The notes: generated from the letters alone by a model not told the origin. A stretch of DNA of 64,000 nt from JACMNW01 sp031406155 (GCA_031406155.1 JANOGW010000098.1:1-64000), one strand, 5' to 3'. Counted from the first letter of the stretch, positions 32,859 to 41,706 are shown. A program made the numbers and translations.

Positions 32859-35225
32859 TCACTCCCTCGTTTTCATTACGGACACCAGATCAAGATTGTC
32901 CAGCCTGCGCCGCACGATCAGCACCGACGCGAGGGCTGCCGCCAGCACCACCAGGCTGGCGATCGCATAGGTTGATGGCTTCAGCACAAGCGGCAGCCGG
33001 TAAAGATCACTGGAGAACGCGTTCGTCATCGCCATGGCAAGCCATCGCCCGATCAGCCAGCCTGCCGGCTGCGCCAAGATCGCCAGCAGCATCGTCTCGC
33101 CGATCAGAATGTAGGATACATGCCAGCGCGAAAAGCCGAGAATGCGCAGCGACGCCAGTTCGCGTGACCGTTCCGACATCTGAATGCGCGCGCTGTTGTA
33201 AGCAACGCCAATGGTGATCAGCACCGCGATGGTGACATAGATCGTCGTCATGATCATGACGTTTCGGCTGATCGTCGCCTCAAACGACCGGCGGGTTTGC
33301 GTCAACATGTTCGTCGCGGCCAGATTGGGGATGTCTTTCAGTGCCTTGTGCAACGCGTCGGTCCACGCCACATCAAGCGTGACATTGGCCACGGTCACCT
33401 GCTGAGACTGATTGAAAAGCCGCGCGAGATAGCCCAGATCGACATATGCGCCCAGCCCGAAATACTGCGTGACCAGACCCGTCACCCGCATCTGGTGAAT
33501 GCCCCGCTTTCCACTTAGAAACTCCGCCTCGACCATATCGCCTACCTGCACGCGCAACTGCGCGGCCAGTGCTTCTGACAACAAGATACCGCCCGGCGGG
33601 GTTTCCAGCACCTCCCCTGCCTGCGCCACCACCCGGCTTAGATCAGCGCCGGGAAACCGCGCCTCGACCGAGACGCGCTTTTCGAACCGGCCATGCCGCA
33701 AGACGGCGACATAAAATTGCTGTCCCTCGACTTGCAGCACGCCGGGCAGGCGCGCAACATCCTCGATCACCGAAACCGGCATCTCTTTGGTAAACACCAG
33801 CATCGCATCTTGCCTGTTCGACCGGTAGAAAGCCTGATCGATGATTTCGTCCAGCGCATCGCCCATGAACGACGATGCCATTACAGCCGCGACCGCCAGC
33901 GACAGGCCAAGTGCGCTCATGGCGGACCTTACCGGCCAACGCGTCAAGCTGCGCAGGATCATCACCGTCGGCTGCGAAAAACGTGCGCGCGCCATCGCGA
34001 CATCGATCCATGTCCTGCGGAACCGGGGCGGTGCTGGCGGCTGCATCGCGACTGCAGGCGATAGACGCGCAGCACCCAGTGCCGCGCGGGCGGCACCGAA
34101 CGTGGTGGTGACAATCGCAAGACTTCCCGACAAGCCGTAGACCCACGAAGACACGCGGAAAATCAGGAACGGGAAGTCGAAGAACTCGACATACATCTCT
34201 GCCAGCCCCCGGGCCAGCCAGCTGCCGACCGCCCAACCGATTGCGATACCGAATATGGCGATCAGGCCCGCCAGCATCAGGTAGTGGATGCAAACCTCGA
34301 CATCGGAATAGCCGAGCGCCTTCAAAAGGCCGATCTCGCTGCGCTCCAGCGCCACGATCCGGCCCATCACCATGGCGACCAAAAAGGCCGAGATGGCAAA
34401 GAACATCGGCGGCAACACAAGCGCCATGCCGCGCAACTGCTTGATCTCGGCGTCAATGAAGCTGTTGGATTGATGCAGGTCGCGCCCATAGGCACCAAGA
34501 CCGCCATAGGGTGCCAGCAGATCATCGATGGCGTCGATCACCGGTTCGGGCTGCACCCGTGCATCAAGTTTTACACTCAGATCATTGAACGCACCGGTCA
34601 TGTCGAAAACCGCCGCCGCCGCATCATGCTGCATCCACAGGATGCCGAAATTCCGGTTGTCCGGCATCATCGCGCCCGGCCCTACCGTATAGATGAACTC
34701 GGGCGACAAAAGCGTGCCGGTGATCGTCAGCGCGGTCTTGCGGCCGTTCATATTGGCGTCGATCCTTTCACCTGTGCGATACCCGTTCGCCAGTGTAAAC
34801 GGTTGATTGACCGCCACCTCATTCGCGGTTTCAGGCATGCGGCCAGTCCGCAAGATCGGTAGATTTAGCTGCGGCTCGTCTGTTTGCGGCAGCGACAGCA
34901 CGCGGCCCACTGCCACCTCTGATCTGCCAGGAAGATCAAGGATCACATCACCGGAGATCCGCGCCTCGACCGTTTGCACGCCACTGATCTGACCGATCTC
35001 GCGCACCAGCCCTATGGGAGCACGCCGGGCGGTAGCAAAAAGATCGGCAAAACGGTTGCGCTCGTAATACGTGTCGCGCGTTTCATCCAAAGCGCGGTAC
35101 ATGCCCAGCGAGGTAAGCAAGATCGCCACCCCGCAGGCCAACACCAGCGCGATCGCCAGCGCCTGCGCCCAGAGCCTGCGGAAATCACGGATCAGCTTGC
35201 GGTCGATGGCGTGCAGGACAATCAC
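32859..35225 (-). CDS. ABC transporter permease, duplicated FtsX/MacB-type
   Basis: A 788-residue membrane protein built of two FtsX-type units, each a periplasmic domain plus membrane helices. The N-terminal helix (about 20-40) is followed by a periplasmic domain (45-260), three helices (about 270-380), a linker, another helix near 440, a second periplasmic domain and three C-terminal helices (about 660-780). This is the layout of mechanotransmission ABC permeases that drive lipoprotein release or peptide/drug export. GTG 35225 overlaps the ATPase stop by 4 bp (GTGA) and is preferred over the GTG at 35228. Confidence 0.87.
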   Translation of the reverse strand: MIVLHAIDRKLIRDFRRLWAQALAIALVLACGVAILLTSLGMYRALDETRDTYYERNRFADLFATARRAPIGLVREIGQISGVQTVEARISGDVILDLPGRSEVAVGRVLSLPQTDEPQLNLPILRTGRMPETANEVAVNQPFTLANGYRTGERIDANMNGRKTALTITGTLLSPEFIYTVGPGAMMPDNRNFGILWMQHDAAAAVFDMTGAFNDLSVKLDARVQPEPVIDAIDDLLAPYGGLGAYGRDLHQSNSFIDAEIKQLRGMALVLPPMFFAISAFLVAMVMGRIVALERSEIGLLKALGYSDVEVCIHYLMLAGLIAIFGIAIGWAVGSWLARGLAEMYVEFFDFPFLIFRVSSWVYGLSGSLAIVTTTFGAARAALGAARLSPAVAMQPPAPPRFRRTWIDVAMARARFSQPTVMILRSLTRWPVRSAMSALGLSLAVAAVMASSFMGDALDEIIDQAFYRSNRQDAMLVFTKEMPVSVIEDVARLPGVLQVEGQQFYVAVLRHGRFEKRVSVEARFPGADLSRVVAQAGEVLETPPGGILLSEALAAQLRVQVGDMVEAEFLSGKRGIHQMRVTGLVTQYFGLGAYVDLGYLARLFNQSQQVTVANVTLDVAWTDALHKALKDIPNLAATNMLTQTRRSFEATISRNVMIMTTIYVTIAVLITIGVAYNSARIQMSERSRELASLRILGFSRWHVSYILIGETMLLAILAQPAGWLIGRWLAMAMTNAFSSDLYRLPLVLKPSTYAIASLVVLAAALASVLIVRRRLDNLDLVSVMKTRE

Positions 35226-35947
35226 CACACGATCTCTGACGGGGCAAGACGCTGGGCGTTCACTTCCGTCTCCACAATCCGCCCATCCTGAAACCGGATC
35301 ACCCGATGCGCCATTTTGCGGATCTCGGCATTGTGGGTGATCACCACCGTCGTCGTGCCAAACCGCGCGTTGATGCCGTGCAGCGCCTCCAGCACCTGAA
35401 CTCCGGTCTTGCTGTCCAAAGCACCTGTCGGTTCATCGCACAGCAAGATTTCGGGCCGTTTGGCAATGGCGCGGGCGATGGCGACACGCTGCTGTTCGCC
35501 CCCAGACATCTCGGATGGGAAATGATCCATCCGGTGGCCAAGGCCGACCAGATCCAACGCTTCTTCTGCCGGCATCGGGTTGTTGGAAACATCTGTGACA
35601 AGCTGCACATTCTCGCGCGCTGTCAGGCTGGGAACAAGATTATAGAACTGAAATACAAACCCGACATGGTCACGCCGATAGCGCGTCAAATCCCGATCGC
35701 CCATAGTGGTCAGTTCGGTATCGCGAAACCAGACTTGTCCGCCGGTCACATGGTCAAGCCCACCCAGAATGTTCAAAAGCGTCGATTTACCGCTGCCCGA
35801 AGGCCCCAGAAGCACGGTCAACTCGCCCGCATAAAGTGCCAGATCCACACCATCCAGCGCGCGCACCTTCACCTCGCCACTGGTATAGATCTTGGTCACA
35901 CCTTCGGTGCGAAACACGATCTCGGGCGGGGCCGTCGGGGCGGTCAT
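35222..35947 (-). CDS. ABC transporter ATP-binding protein (LolD/MacB-type)
   Basis: A 241-residue ABC ATPase. Walker A LLGPSGSGKST (about 46-56), the signature MSGGEQQRVAIARA (about 147-160), Walker B ILLCDEPTGALD and the H-loop VITHNAE are intact. The sequence groups with LolD/MacB ATPases that work with FtsX-type permeases. The ATG at 35947 is chosen; a longer frame to 36151 crosses a stable hairpin and has no ATPase homology-like sequence. It is the first gene of the ATPase-permease-adaptor operon. Its upstream region carries a long hairpin and, further away, a FixK-type box. Confidence 0.88.
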   Translation of the reverse strand: MTAPTAPPEIVFRTEGVTKIYTSGEVKVRALDGVDLALYAGELTVLLGPSGSGKSTLLNILGGLDHVTGGQVWFRDTELTTMGDRDLTRYRRDHVGFVFQFYNLVPSLTARENVQLVTDVSNNPMPAEEALDLVGLGHRMDHFPSEMSGGEQQRVAIARAIAKRPEILLCDEPTGALDSKTGVQVLEALHGINARFGTTTVVITHNAEIRKMAHRVIRFQDGRIVETEVNAQRLAPSEIVW

Positions 35948-36109
35948 TTCCGCAAGACATGTACAGCGGCCCTTTGCAATGCCGACGATTTCGCAAGGCA
36001 GGTCCGGAACGGCGCCAAAAGCCCGGACGTCCCGGCCAATGAGTGCACGGACGAGTTGCCATATCCACCGCGGAAAGCGGCAAGAGCCTTCAAACGGTCG
36101 CCGTGCAGG

Positions 36110-36146
36110 CCGCGCGCCAGACCAGCGTTTTGGCCGTGGCGCGCGG
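36110..36146. repeat. Perfect 10-bp inverted repeat upstream of the ABC operon
   Basis: CCGCGCGCCA (36110-36119) is repeated inverted as TGGCGCGCGG (36137-36146), with 17 nt between. If transcribed from the FixK-box side of the gap it would sit in a long 5' leader of the ABC operon, as a possible attenuator. No T-tract follows. Confidence 0.5.
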
Positions 36147-36243
36147 AGCAAGGGAGTGTGGACCGGCGGGTTGAAGTAGACATTCTGGCGTCCGTTATCG
36201 CGGCAATCGTCATGAACTGTCGTGCGACCGGGCGCATCGTTTG

Positions 36244-36257
36244 TTGATACAGATCAA
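36244..36257. promoter_or_regulatory. Perfect FixK/FNR box TTGATACAGATCAA
   Basis: Both half-sites match TTGAT-N4-ATCAA fully. It is centred about 59 bp before the ATG at 36310, the typical distance for an activated promoter with a short leader. Confidence 0.8.
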
Positions 36258-36309
36258 ATGTGCTGCTGGCCGATCGGATACTCAACACCTGACTGCACAA
36301 GGGAACGAT

Positions 36310-36684
36310 ATGTCAGCGACGCGCAAGACCGTGCAACACCCACATCAACCGGGCGCGATGTCGGACCGGCCATGCGACGATCCGCTATGGCGTGGCGCTG
36401 TGCAGAACTGTGGCGAACGGTCAAACGATGCTAATGCTTCGTTGCTACTTGACGCGCTGATGCAACGCCCGCCCGGTGCCTCATGCCCCGTCGGTACGCT
36501 CGAATTTACCGCCGCAATCCTGATGGATCAAGGTAGCAGTCTGGACGATCTTATTGAGGTGTCAGCAAAGATGCGCGGCCTGATCTTTCGCGCCTATGCC
36601 CGCCGGATCAGCGACCTGATGCTGGTATATGGCACTGTCGATCTGGCCGGGCCGCACAGCGTCACGGGTGGCACACTGCACTGA
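36310..36684 (+). CDS. Small protein of unknown function, probable FixK target
   Basis: A 124-residue soluble protein that I do not recognise. The N-terminal third is polar with H, P, R and two Cys. The C-terminal two thirds are predicted helical (L-L-L-D-A-L-M-Q-R-P, then L-E-F-T-A-A-I-L-M-D-Q-G-S-S-L-D-D-L-I-E) and end in a short tail. No signal peptide or membrane helix is seen. The ATG at 36310 follows AAGGGAACG; the frame upstream of it overlaps the FixK-type box. It is monocistronic: the arginine deiminase operon 210 bp later has its own box. Confidence 0.6.
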   Translation: MSATRKTVQHPHQPGAMSDRPCDDPLWRGAVQNCGERSNDANASLLLDALMQRPPGASCPVGTLEFTAAILMDQGSSLDDLIEVSAKMRGLIFRAYARRISDLMLVYGTVDLAGPHSVTGGTLH

Positions 36685-36808
36685 AAGACGCCGCCACCGT
36701 GAAACCCCTGACACCGCTGTCATCGTGGATTTGAGGTTTTGTGTTCTTCGTTGACCTTTTAGTCGGCATCTTGCACCAGCCGAACCCCGCTGCATTCGAG
36801 ATACGGAT

Positions 36809-36822
36809 TTGATCCGCATCAA
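36809..36822. promoter_or_regulatory. Perfect FixK/FNR box TTGATCCGCATCAA before the arginine deiminase operon
   Basis: A perfect TTGAT-N4-ATCAA site, centred about 79 bp upstream of the transporter gene that opens the operon. Anaerobic control of arginine deiminase by an FNR-type protein is well known in Pseudomonas (ANR), which supports function. Confidence 0.82.
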
Positions 36823-36894
36823 CGCAGCCCGGTCAATGGTCGATACTCTGATCCGGCAACTGCACAATCCGGCCCTGGCCGAGAGGAGCCTGCC

Positions 36895-38352
36895 ATGTCA
36901 GACACAACGCCCACTGCATTGAAATCCGATACGCCCGACCAGGCCCCCGGCATCCGCGACAGGTTCCCGTCGGCGTTCACCATCCTGTTTGCGCTGATCT
37001 TGATCGTTGCCGGGCTGACCTGGATCATTCCCGCCGGGCAGTATGAACGCGTCCCGAATGAAGAGTTGGGCAAGGATACGCCCGTGCCCGGCACCTACCA
37101 GACCGTGGCAAGCGATCCACAGGGCGTTCTGGACGCTCTGCGCGCCCCGATTGCGGGCTTTTATGACCCAGCATCCTACGCCGCAAACGCTATCGATGTG
37201 TCGCTATTCGTGTTGGTTATTGGCGGCTTTCTGGGGGTGGTCAACCGCACCGGCGCCATCAACGCAGGCATCACCGCGGCGATGCGCCGGATGCAAGGCC
37301 GCGAGAAGTGGATGATCCCGATCCTGATGGCCCTCTTTGCCGCTGGCGGCACAACGTATGGCATGGCCGAGGAAACGCTGGCGTTTTACGCCATCCTGAT
37401 CCCCGTGATGATCGCTGCGGGTTATGATGCGGTGACCGGGGTCGCGATCATCCTGATCGGGGCCGGGATCGGTGTGCTGGGGTCAACCATCAATCCCTTC
37501 GCCACCACCATCGCATCGAACGCGGCAGGCATTCCGTTCACTGACGGCCTGATCCTGCGGCTGGCGATCCTTGGAATTGGCTGGCTGATCTGCGTGGCCT
37601 TCGTGATGCGCTATGCGGCGCGGGTAAAGGCTGATCCGGCCTCGTCCATCGTCGCAGATCGTCAGGACGAAAACGCTCTTCACTTTCTGGGCAAGAATGT
37701 CGCGCTCGAGTCAGGTGTCACCACCAATCAATCTATCGTGCTTATCCTGTTTGCAGCCACATTCGGCCTGATGATCTGGGGCGTTTCATCGCAGGGCTGG
37801 TGGATGGCCGAAATGTCGATGCTGTTTCTGGGCGCGGCTCTGGTCATCGGAACTGTCGGCTGGATCGGCGAGAAGCCGTTTGTCGAAAGCTTCGTCGATG
37901 GCGCGCGTGATCTGCTGGGTGTGGCACTGATCATCGGGCTGGCGCGCGGCATCGTCGTCGTCATGGATGCCGGACGCATCACAGACACCGTGCTCAATGC
38001 CTCAGAGCAAGCCATCGCAGGCACATCCGACGTGGTGTTCATCAACGCGATGTACTGGATCGAGGTGGCGCTCAGCTTTCTCGTGCCATCAACCTCGGGC
38101 TTGGCAGTGCTGTCGATGCCCATCCTGGCACCTGTGTCGGATTTTGCCGGTGTCGACCGGTCACTGGCCGTCACCGCCTATCAGTCCGCCTCTGGCATCG
38201 TGAACCTGATCACGCCGACGTCTGCTGTGGTGGTCGGCGGGCTTGCCATCGGGCGCGTGCCTTATGACCGCTGGTTGCGGTTCATCGCGCCATTGCTGCT
38301 GATCCTGACCATCCTGATCATGGCCGCCCTCAGCCTTGGGGCAATGCTGTGA
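36895..38352 (+). CDS. YfcC-family transporter of the arginine deiminase operon
   Basis: A 485-residue polytopic membrane protein of the YfcC/DcuC-like family, with about 12 membrane helices from residue 28 to the C-terminus. Family features include WIIPAGQYER near 43-52, G-G-T-T-Y-G-M-A-E-E-T near 152 and P-S-T-S-G-L near 400. YfcC-type carriers replace or accompany ArcD in many arginine deiminase operons and probably exchange arginine for ornithine; that substrate is inferred from the operon. The stop codon overlaps the GTG of arcA by 4 bp. Expression is expected at low oxygen from the FixK-type box upstream. Confidence 0.85.
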   Translation: MSDTTPTALKSDTPDQAPGIRDRFPSAFTILFALILIVAGLTWIIPAGQYERVPNEELGKDTPVPGTYQTVASDPQGVLDALRAPIAGFYDPASYAANAIDVSLFVLVIGGFLGVVNRTGAINAGITAAMRRMQGREKWMIPILMALFAAGGTTYGMAEETLAFYAILIPVMIAAGYDAVTGVAIILIGAGIGVLGSTINPFATTIASNAAGIPFTDGLILRLAILGIGWLICVAFVMRYAARVKADPASSIVADRQDENALHFLGKNVALESGVTTNQSIVLILFAATFGLMIWGVSSQGWWMAEMSMLFLGAALVIGTVGWIGEKPFVESFVDGARDLLGVALIIGLARGIVVVMDAGRITDTVLNASEQAIAGTSDVVFINAMYWIEVALSFLVPSTSGLAVLSMPILAPVSDFAGVDRSLAVTAYQSASGIVNLITPTSAVVVGGLAIGRVPYDRWLRFIAPLLLILTILIMAALSLGAML

Positions 38353-39575
38353 CCGGGCTTGGCGTCCACTCCGAAACTGGCAAGTTGCGCAAGGTCATCG
38401 TCTGCGCGCCGGGGCTTGCACATGAACGCCTGACCCCAGCCAATTGCGACAGCCTGCTGTTTGACGATGTGTTCTGGGTGCAGCAGGCGCGCAGCGATCA
38501 TCGAGACTTCTGCGACAAGATGGTGGATCGCGGGGTCGAGGTTCTGGACGTCCATGATCTGTTGACCGAAGTTCTTGCGCACAAGGCCGCACGGCGCTGG
38601 CTGCTGGATCGGTGTTTGACTGAAAACAGCATCGGTGTCGGCATGCTGGACGAGATGCTGGGCTGGTGCGAGGACATGCCGTCTGCCGCCCTCGCCCGGT
38701 TTCTGGTGGGCGGAATTGCCGTTCATGATCTGCCGTTTGCGCCATCCGGCATGGTGGCGTCGGTCTTGGGATCGGAGGGGTTCTTGCTGCCGCCCCTGCC
38801 CAATATGATGTTCACCCGCGACACCTCATGCTGGATTTATGGCGGACTGACAGTCAACCCGATGCACTGGCCAGCGCGCCAGAACGAGACATTGCTGATG
38901 GCCGCGATCTATCGGTTTCACCCGCTTTTCGCCAAAACAGCAAAGATCTGGTGGGGCAACCCCGATACCGATTTCCGCCCGATAAGTCTGGAAGGCGGTG
39001 ATGTCATGCCTGTCGGGCACGGCATTGTCCTTGTCGGGATGGGCGAACGGACCACGCCCCAAGCAGTGGGCCAACTGGCCCGCGCGCTTTTTGCGGCAGG
39101 TGCTGCAACCCGCGTGATTGGCTGCGCCCTGCCGCCGTCCCGTGCCGCCATGCATCTGGATACCGTGTTCACCCTGTGTAACCGCGATATTGCCACCAGC
39201 TTCGTCAGCATTGCCGAAACGATAAAGTGCTTCAGCATCCGCCCTGACGACACTCCCGGTCTGTTGGATATCCGGCGGGAGTTCGATGGATTCTTTGATG
39301 TCGTCACACAAGCCCTTGGCATCAAGCATCTGCGTATCATCCCTACCGGCGGCGATAGCTATGAACAGGCGCGCGAACAATGGGACGATGGCAACAATGT
39401 CGTCGCAATCGAGCCCGGCGTCGTGATGGCCTATGACCGCAACACCCACACCAACACGCTGCTGCGCAAGGCCGGGGTCGAGGTGATCACCGTGCGCGGG
39501 TCCGAACTCGGTCGCGGTCGCGGCGGCGGCCATTGCATGACCTGCCCGATCCAGCGCGATCCCCTCGACTATTGA
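38349..39575 (+). CDS. arcA: Arginine deiminase
   Basis: A 408-residue enzyme that hydrolyses arginine to citrulline and ammonia, the first step of the arginine deiminase pathway. The substrate-loop motif FTRDTSCW (about 157-164), the L-E-G-G-D motif near 215 and the catalytic cysteine C396 in GGGHCMTCP near the C-terminus are all present. C396 is 12 residues from the end, as in the Pseudomonas aeruginosa enzyme. The length matches the family. It begins with GTG overlapping the transporter stop (GTGA), and arcB follows after 12 nt, so translation is probably coupled. Confidence 0.96.
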   Translation: MTGLGVHSETGKLRKVIVCAPGLAHERLTPANCDSLLFDDVFWVQQARSDHRDFCDKMVDRGVEVLDVHDLLTEVLAHKAARRWLLDRCLTENSIGVGMLDEMLGWCEDMPSAALARFLVGGIAVHDLPFAPSGMVASVLGSEGFLLPPLPNMMFTRDTSCWIYGGLTVNPMHWPARQNETLLMAAIYRFHPLFAKTAKIWWGNPDTDFRPISLEGGDVMPVGHGIVLVGMGERTTPQAVGQLARALFAAGAATRVIGCALPPSRAAMHLDTVFTLCNRDIATSFVSIAETIKCFSIRPDDTPGLLDIRREFDGFFDVVTQALGIKHLRIIPTGGDSYEQAREQWDDGNNVVAIEPGVVMAYDRNTHTNTLLRKAGVEVITVRGSELGRGRGGGHCMTCPIQRDPLDY

Positions 39576-39587
39576 AAGGCGCCCCCG

Positions 39588-40589
39588 ATGTCGATCAACC
39601 TGCACAATCGTTCGTTCCTGACGCTGCGCGATTTCACCCCGGCAGAGATCGGGTTCCTTTTGCACCTGTCGGCGGATCTGAAGGTCGCCAAATATGCCGG
39701 AACCGAAGTGCAGCGCCTGATCGGCAAAGAGATCGCGCTGATATTCGAGAAAGACAGCACCCGCACCCGCGTCGGGTTCGAGGTAGCAGCGTATGATCAG
39801 GGTGCGCACGTAACCTACCTTGGCCCCTCCGGCTCTCACATCGGCAAGAAGGAATCCGTCAAGGACACGGCACGGGTCTTGGGCCGGGTCTATGACGCCA
39901 TCGAATACCGCGGCTTTGGCCAAAGCATTGTTGAGGAGCTGGCAAAATGGGCCGGGGTGCCGGTCTACAACGGCCTGACGAATGAATTTCACCCGACCCA
40001 GATCCTTGCCGATCTGCTGACCATGCGGGAACATAGCGACCGACCATTTAGCGAGCTATCATTTTGCTTTCTTGGCGATACCGGCAACAACATGGGCGAC
40101 AGTCTGATGATCGGCGGCGCAAAGATGGGCATGGATGTGCGTCTTTGTGGCCCAAAAGACCTGTGGCCCGACGCCGCCCTTGTTGCCGAAGCCCGCGAAA
40201 TTGCCGCCACCACTGGCGCACGCTTGACCCTGACCGATGATGTGTCGGTCGGTGTCAGAGAGGCGGATTTTCTTTACACCGATGTCTGGGTTTCGATGGG
40301 CGAACCCGACGATGTCTGGGCCGCGCGGATCAAGTTGCTGCTGCCCTATCAGGTCAATGCCGCAATGATGCGCCAGACGGTTTGGCCAGATACCAAGTTC
40401 ATGCATTGCCTGCCCGCCTTTCACAACACCGACACCGAAGTGGGGGCGAAGATCGCAAAGACCTATGGCCTCGACGCGCTGGAAGTCACTGACGAGGTGT
40501 TCGAAAGCCCGGCCTCGATCGTTTTTGATCAGGCCGAAAACCGGATGCACACGATCAAGGCCGTGCTTGTGGCCACTTTGGGTGGCTGA
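39588..40589 (+). CDS. arcB: Ornithine carbamoyltransferase, catabolic
   Basis: A 333-residue enzyme that splits citrulline by phosphorolysis into ornithine and carbamoyl phosphate in this operon. The carbamoyl-phosphate motif S57-T-R-T-R61 and the ornithine motif HCLPAF near residue 270 are intact, with FHPTQ and D-x-W-x-S-M-G also present. The length and operon position support the catabolic rather than the anabolic (argF) role. It lies 12 nt after arcA and 1 nt before arcC. Confidence 0.95.
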   Translation: MSINLHNRSFLTLRDFTPAEIGFLLHLSADLKVAKYAGTEVQRLIGKEIALIFEKDSTRTRVGFEVAAYDQGAHVTYLGPSGSHIGKKESVKDTARVLGRVYDAIEYRGFGQSIVEELAKWAGVPVYNGLTNEFHPTQILADLLTMREHSDRPFSELSFCFLGDTGNNMGDSLMIGGAKMGMDVRLCGPKDLWPDAALVAEAREIAATTGARLTLTDDVSVGVREADFLYTDVWVSMGEPDDVWAARIKLLLPYQVNAAMMRQTVWPDTKFMHCLPAFHNTDTEVGAKIAKTYGLDALEVTDEVFESPASIVFDQAENRMHTIKAVLVATLGG

Positions 40590-40590
40590 G

Positions 40591-41493
40591 ATGCTGGTTG
40601 TTGCAGCCCTTGGCGGAAACGCGATGCTGCGCCGGGGCGAGGCGATGACGCCAGATGCGCAGCGCCACAATGTCGAAGGTGCCGCCCGCGCCCTGGCCAA
40701 GATTGTCCGCGCCGGGCACCGGTTGGTCGTGACCCACGGCAACGGTCCGCAAATCGGCCTTCTGGCGATGCAAACCGACGCATGGCCGCTTGATCTGTTG
40801 GGCGCGCAGACCGATGGCATGATCGGCTATGTGATCGAACAGGCGCTGGAAAACGCGCTGGATCATGACCGCCCCATTGTTACTCTGCTCACGCAAGTCG
40901 TCGTCGATGCCAAAGACCCTGCTTTTGGCAAACCAACCAAGTTCGTCGGCCCGGTCTGGTCGCAGGCCGAGGCCGAAACCGCCGCGAAATCGCGGGGTTG
41001 GCATATTGCACAAGATGGCGAAAAGTGGCGGCGGGTTGTGCCGTCTCCCCTGCCTGTCGCAATTCCGGATACCAAGGTTATCCGGGCTTTGCTGGATTTG
41101 GGCGCGGTGGTGATCTGCGGCGGCGGCGGCGGCATTCCCGTCATTCAGCACGCCAGCGGTGCGTTACACGGGATCGAAGCAGTCGTCGACAAGGACCGCG
41201 CCAGCGCGCTGCTGGCCCGTCAGATCAAGGCCGACGCCTTGCTGCTGCTGACGGATGTCGGGGCGGTGTTCCGCGATTTCGGGACTGCAAAGGCAAGCAC
41301 CATCGACAAGATCACAGCAACCGAAGCCGCGCGCCTGACCCTGCCCGACGGGTCCATGCGCCCGAAAGTCGAGGCAGCAGTTGATTTCATTCGCGCGGGT
41401 GACGGTTTTGCAGCCATCGGTCGGCTGGAAGATGCCTTGGAGGTGTTGAAAGGCCAGGCCGGCACCCGTATTGTTGACGACGACCGGCCGTGA
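40591..41493 (+). CDS. arcC: Carbamate kinase
   Basis: A 300-residue amino-acid-kinase-fold enzyme that transfers phosphate from carbamoyl phosphate to ADP, so the pathway yields one ATP per arginine. Visible motifs are A-L-G-G-N-A near the start, T-H-G-N-G-P-Q-I-G near 50, the glycine-rich V-I-C-G-G-G-G-G-I-P block near 175, and K-V-E-A-A near the C-terminus. The ATG at 40591 lies 1 nt after the arcB stop, so it is the start despite a longer open frame. It is the last gene of the operon; no canonical terminator follows directly, but a hairpin lies at 41742. Confidence 0.95.
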   Translation: MLVVAALGGNAMLRRGEAMTPDAQRHNVEGAARALAKIVRAGHRLVVTHGNGPQIGLLAMQTDAWPLDLLGAQTDGMIGYVIEQALENALDHDRPIVTLLTQVVVDAKDPAFGKPTKFVGPVWSQAEAETAAKSRGWHIAQDGEKWRRVVPSPLPVAIPDTKVIRALLDLGAVVICGGGGGIPVIQHASGALHGIEAVVDKDRASALLARQIKADALLLLTDVGAVFRDFGTAKASTIDKITATEAARLTLPDGSMRPKVEAAVDFIRAGDGFAAIGRLEDALEVLKGQAGTRIVDDDRP

Positions 41494-41592
41494 GGCCTGT
41501 GCTGCGCCACATACCTGGCGCCTTCAGTGCCGCGGGTCGCACCGTCGCACCCTCCCCCCCTTGCGCCGAACGATGCGCAAAGCGCGCATATC

Positions 41593-41634
41593 TAGTGATG
41601 ACCGGGTAGTGATGTCTGGGTAGTGATGACGGGA
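41593..41634 (+). repeat. Three 14-bp tandem direct repeats (TAGTGATGnCnGGG)
   Basis: Units TAGTGATGACCGGG, TAGTGATGTCTGGG and TAGTGATGACGGGA follow without gaps. The TAGTGATG core is invariant. They may be a repeated protein-binding site or a slippage-prone tract; neither can be decided from sequence. Confidence 0.75.
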
Positions 41635-41692
41635 CAGGTTGCGCGGAAGGATGCGTGGCAAGCTTCAACCCGACACGAAAACGGTTCTGGCG

Positions 41693-41706
41693 TTGATTCA
41701 GGTCAA
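41693..41706. promoter_or_regulatory. FixK/FNR box TTGATTCAGGTCAA
   Basis: A strict TTGA-N6-TCAA site upstream of the alcohol dehydrogenase gene, but 234 bp (centre) from its ATG. That would require a long leader, within which the 41742 hairpin would lie. Confidence 0.6.

Larger units (their letters stand above)
35948..36309. other. Divergent intergenic region with hairpin and FixK box
   Basis: 362 bp between the ABC ATPase start (minus) and the 36310 gene (plus). It holds a 10-bp-stem inverted repeat at 36110-36146 and a perfect FixK/FNR box at 36244-36257. No supported gene was seen. Confidence 0.7.

Noticed and set aside
35948..36151. An N-terminal extension of the LolD/MacB-type ATPase
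   Set aside because: It would add 68 R/P-rich residues unlike any ABC ATPase and crosses a strong hairpin.
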